Below are positions 59,501 to 64,000 of a DNA stretch of 64,000 nt, in pieces. Source of the DNA: Oscarella lobularis (Eukaryota > Porifera > Homoscleromorpha > Homosclerophorida > Oscarellidae). Location: contig NC_089189.1 of assembly GCF_947507565.1 (NCBI RefSeq), positions 1,302,001 through 1,366,000 on the forward strand. Reading direction: 5' to 3'. The translations under genes were made by a program, and so were the position numbers. Position 1 is the first letter of the stretch. Each line of letters starts with the position of its first letter. Below the pieces are notes generated by a model. It had not been told where the DNA came from. It made no database searches and saw nothing but the letters and a program-made list of their open reading frames with translations.

Positions 59501-62500
59501 GTTTCCGGTGAGCTGCGCTTTTGATTCTTTTCTGATGTAAATCTGGCCAAAGTTGTTCAGCGACAAAATCCTCAGGAAAGCGAACGGATTAGCGGCAACT
59601 GTTTTGATAAAGATATTGCCTCTGTTGACAATTCTCCCGTTTCCTTCTATAGAGGAGTGAACGGATTGAGAAACGTTGAACGCAGCTTTAGCTGCAATCT
59701 CCAGGACGGAAAGGCCTGTAAGTTTTAACGTGCTCCCTACTTTTCCAATCCAAACGCCATTTTTCATGACAACGAGTCTTTTGCCGCTTACAACGTAGGT
59801 GCCAGATGGATTCATGTTACTCGCTATATTAATCATTTCTACAGTAAACGGAAAGCTGTCAACGTCGCCGCCGTCTTTTATTCCTCCAAAAATAGTTCCT
59901 CCGTGATAGAGAAATTCGTCTAGGACGTCTACTCGGTCTCGAGCTGTAAACTCGCCCGAGACCATGTACAACTGATTGCTAACGATTACGGGAACGTACG
60001 ATTCGATTTTTCCACCGTAAACTTTCAGCTGCCCAACACGCAGAATATTAGAATGAAGAGGAACAACAAGCAGACCGTCGAATATTTCTATCGTTGGTAT
60101 GTACGTTGAGTGGGACAGGTCAAGATTGAGAGTGCCTCGCGCCATAACGACGTGACTGACGTCGAGAACGCTTGACGATACGGTAGCGGTGCCCGAAACT
60201 GTTAATTGACCCTGCCCAGAAATAACTGAATCAGAAAAAGCGCGAGCCTTTCCAGTCAACTTTAACTCCGCGCCGAAAGAAACCTCTATCCGTCCCGTCG
60301 TCATTGTCACGTCATCAGCTGTCACCGTTCCCGACTTCACAACAATAACACCCTCGTTCCAGAGCGGCGTCCCTAGCGAGAAGGCGTTTGCGATTTTGAT
60401 TGTGCCGTAGTTGACAAGAAGACTTGTAGCGTCTTGCTTCTCACTCGACCAGCCTTTATCCGCCAGAACAGCAGTCGCGTTTCGACCAATCACAAATTTT
60501 GCGTTGGAGCTCAATTGCATAGATTTGCCGATGTAAGCATCGTTCGAAGCGACGACTGTCGTTCCGGGATTGACGACAAAGTGAACGGAGTTGGAGGTTT
60601 TCAAAGCAACAAACGATCGGACGACGAGTTTTCCTCCGCCTGACACTCTTCCTCCGTACCATACGCCGTTTTCTATAAGTGTCTCACTATCCGCCGTTGT
60701 TGATACAACTCCGTGGGTTACATTGGCGTATGTAATGTTTGTTTTTCCGCCAAAGTTTGCGGTACCGGATGTCAGCAACAGTGAGTCAATTTTTATCGCT
60801 GCGGCAGGCGAGCTTGAAACAGCGCTCGACGAATCTGATAAGAATACTTCGTGTAAAGAAATGATTGACGTTGAGGTGGGCGGAGAGAGAACAACCGTTC
60901 CTGTTTTGACTTGTAGCGAAGATATTTCGACTTCACCGCTTTCAATGTTCAGCCTACCTGACTGTACCTCTACAGAACCCCGAAATTTGGCCGTCTCCTT
61001 AAGGACATGAGTTCCGGAGATAATTTTAAGCGTGCTGTTGCTGCTGGCTAGCTCGATATCTCCCCACGATGTCACGGAGTTTTTCAAGATCAAACCGCCG
61101 GCACCGAACGCTTTGAGCGTCCCACGATTTTCCATTTCGGCATCCAGTGTGAAATAACCGGGAAGTTGGATAAGAGGAGTATGCCGAATGTAGCCGTAAT
61201 TTGTCAGCAATGCTCCCGTAGCCGTGCTAACGACCATGTTAGATTCAACGAATATCTTAGCTTCCGGAGTGATGGTCATTTTTGCTCCTTGACTGAGACT
61301 TAGAGAACCGGCGGTACCTGACCACCTACTCAGGCCCGAAATTTGGAGCTGACGGGAGACTATCTGTTTGCTGCTTTCTCCAACGAGATCAAACGAATGA
61401 CTGACGTCAAATCTATTATTAGGACTTCCAGATATCAAGCCTTTATTCCACAAAACTTTATTCGCGGTGATGTCTCCTGTTCCACTAATTGTTCCGTCGA
61501 TGATCGTTAACTTTTGAACATTCAGAGGAACGTCGAGTTGCAAATGAGCTACTGAGGACAAAGTGAGCTGTCCAATCCGCAATGGGCTCTTCATCTGCGA
61601 AAGAAGTGTCAACCTACTTTGTCCGCTCAAGGAGAGGCTTTCCGTAAATAAATTCTCTTCAATTGAGCGGATGACGATACGCGAGTTAAAACGGAGATTT
61701 CCCCGCAGATTCAGAACGTCTATTGTCAAGAAGCCGCTGTTTAAGTGCAGTGTGCTAGTATTGCTTGAGAATACCGTGCTATCAGAGGAAACTATATGTT
61801 TGTTTGAGCTACTACTCGATATATTTAGAAAACTGCCGTCCTGGAGTGAAAGAGAGCCAGTGTGAAACCGACTATGCCCAAACAGGCGAAGGGTGCCAAA
61901 GAGCACAAAATTTCCGTAGTTCTCGAGGACTCCGTACAGAGATACTACTCGGCTGCTTTCAATTATCAGAGTGCCTTTGTTGATGATGAACGAAAGCCCT
62001 CCGCTTTGAGTCACGGAAGATGACGTGTCTACAGAAAAGTGAGCACCAGGTAAAATTGTGATTGATGATCCGTCATACTGCGCAATATTCCCAAATCCAC
62101 GCCATGTGGCTTCTTTAGCAATTGTCAGATTGAGGTACTGCATCCTTTTCAAACCGGTGCTAGCAATTCTCAATCTTCCAGCAACTTCCAGTCTCGTCTA
62201 TAGAAAAACGCAACAAAGTCATTTCGTTGGCAACCTGTTGACACCCACCCATTTACCTGGCCGAATACATCCCCCTTAATCCACCCACCGATCCATTGGA
62301 AATGATCGGTGACTGTTCCTCCGTTAGCTGCCGTAAACTGACTGTTACCGGATACAGTTAATTCGTCAACGTAGACCTTTCTTTGGGATACAAAGGAACT
62401 CGTGCCGTTGACGGTAAGCTGATGAATGAAAACTGGATCTGCTTTGTCAGTGTCAGCTATTTCTAGCGCTCCACCGGCAATTTCTAATAAAGTCAAATTG

Positions 62501-64000
62501 CTGTTTGTGCGGATCGTTGACGTTCCTGCGAAAACGCGAATAGTTTCCATATTGATATTGAACAGTTGTATTCCAGAGGAAGAGGAGGAAGAGGAGAAAT
62601 CTGACAACAGGAGCTCCCCCTTTCCGGACAGTCGAGTCGATTCAGACATCACAAGAGAGGCTTGTATTGTAAGGAAACTGTTTAGGCCAACGGCAACGTC
62701 ACCGTCTAACGTTGACCCTTCTCCTTTCAGCGAAAGATTGCTGTTTAGCAGAGTCAGTGATCCATACACGTGAAGGGACGGTTCAACTATGAACGTTTCC
62801 GCCATGACGTTTATATCACCTTGACCGATAAACGCCGTTGACTGGTCAGACGAGGAGAAGGTCACAACTCCTGTGACGTTTGCCTTTGCTCCCGCTGCTA
62901 ATTCAAGTACGGCGGCTTTGGAAAATGCGAGGTTCATGCCGTATCCCTGCACTCGAGCGAGATTCCGTACGACGAGATGAACATTCATCAACGATTTTGT
63001 TTCTTGGGTGTAGACGTTTAACGTGTCTGCGTTAATCTGACGACCACTCAGAGTGCCGCCGGTCCAGATGAATTCTTTCTGTACCGTCATACTTGCTGCT
63101 ATCAACTTCCCGGATGTAACTTGCATGCTTTCGACGTTCGCCGTGCCGTCTACACTCAGCGTGCCTCCGCTGACTTTCAATGATTGGACAGTTAGTGACA
63201 AATCTGAATCGAGCGTGCAGACACCCGAGATTACGGTGAGATCGGTCAGCGTAAGTACATCGTCTCTTGAGACAATGTGAGCTGATCCCCCATGGACTTC
63301 AAGGCGTGGCACAAGGACGTTGTAAAGCTCAACGCGTGATGCTGATGACGCGACCGTTCCGTTTCCAACTATACGACTTAGACGATTTCCGCGAGCGGAC
63401 GTTCCGTCGAGTGTCAGCCTGTTTTCGCCAGCGATCTCGTAACTGCCTTCCGAACTAACGGTACCGCGAAGGTCCAAACTTGATTTGACCTCTGATTGGA
63501 GAACTACGCGACCGTAGTTGTTAAATTCGCTCACGGATATGACCGTTTCCCCCGTGTAATGCATTGCAGTCTGCACAAGCCCCCAGTTGTCTAATACGGA
63601 GTGGCTTGTCGCTCCGGTGATCTTGCAGCCGACGGCGGCAAACGTCACGACGCCGCTTTGGGTGATAGTGAGACGCGTGTCGGCGCCAAGCACTAACGAC
63701 GATGTCGTTCGAAAGACAGCTGCGCTGTTGACAACTGCCGTTGAAACGTAAAGATAGACGGACGTTTCACCGGCGTCAGATTGTGAAATTTCAACGGAGC
63801 CGCTCGCTCGGATTGTTCCAGGCCCGTTGACCGTGCCAGCGTTCCACCGCCACTGGTCGGTCACAACGACTGAAGCAGACACGATCATTTGACCGGAGTT
63901 ACTCCTTGACGGTGAACTCATAAAAAGGGATTTGGTCTTGATGTCGACTGTTGTGGAAATCACTCCATTCCCGTTTATGGACAGTAAGTCTGTTGATAGA
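50586..64000 (-). CDS. Giant secreted beta-solenoid protein with PSI pair, copy B (5' end outside window)
   Basis: Paralog of the gene at 21661-36206. Exons read complement from beyond 64000 to 62257, then 62197-57661, 57608-57450 and 57388-50586. Introns are 59, 52 and 61 nt, at the same places and phases as copy A. Exon 3 is again 159 nt and encodes the first PSI-like module (CSHANCVACLEDSKCVW). Exon 4 begins with the second (CNNRSQCHWC) and the head repeat (W..DQSWSEGRVPNESSHVFI), then solenoid to the same terminal motif YKSTSVVLKRN. The signal peptide and first head lie outside the window. Against copy A it lacks several Tyr-rich inserts but keeps the W-x-G-G turns. All internal frames are open, so it appears functional. 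Confidence 0.85.

Noticed and set aside
1-64000. CRISPR arrays, tRNA, rRNA or prokaryotic operons
   Set aside because: None were seen; gene structure is eukaryotic throughout. tRNA detection by eye is limited, so a tRNA scan would settle that part.

Overview
The window is compact metazoan nuclear DNA. Genes are split by short spliceosomal introns (about 40-135 nt) and carry animal-specific modules: CARD, ZU5, UPA and death domains, a class C GPCR, a TRP-type channel, PSI and EGF modules, a kelch receptor kinase and a teneurin. Genes are dense and introns tiny. Together with a teneurin that keeps bacteria-like features, this suggests an early-branching animal with a small genome. A homoscleromorph-type sponge is my best guess, but this is inference and no species marker was found.

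Layout. 1-2003 (-): partial multi-CARD/ZU5/UPA gene running off the left edge. 2505-6045 (-): kelch/EGF/transmembrane/kinase receptor. 6079-7805: debris, with broken copies of the CARD gene and of the GPCR 5' end. 8078-10794 (-): complete CARD x4-ZU5-UPA-death gene, head-to-head with an intronless class C GPCR at 11307-13835 (+). 14244-17409 (+): tandem MFS transporters, the first frameshifted and the second intact; a scrap of GPCR 3' end follows each. 17893-21246 (+): TRP-like channel A, tail-to-tail with 21661-36206 (-), a gene for a 4,786-residue secreted beta-solenoid/PSI protein. 36961-46256 (+): a 26-exon teneurin. 46878-50170 (+) and 50586-64000 (-): a second copy of the channel plus giant-protein pair; the giant gene runs off the right edge.

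Exon models were checked by reading-frame arithmetic. The teneurin (26 exons, 7,839 nt), both channel copies (9 exons each) and giant gene A (4 exons, 14,361 nt) each sum to whole codons with matching splice phases. Strongest leads: (i) a Cys-for-Ser HF-C motif at the presumed ZU5/FIIND autoproteolysis position in both CARD-ZU5 paralogs; (ii) a teneurin keeping an Rhs-type DPLG terminus with a Gly-rich tail, bacterial-Rhs-like plug motifs and a probable U12 AT-AC intron; (iii) a duplicated convergent pair of channel and giant solenoid gene flanking the teneurin.
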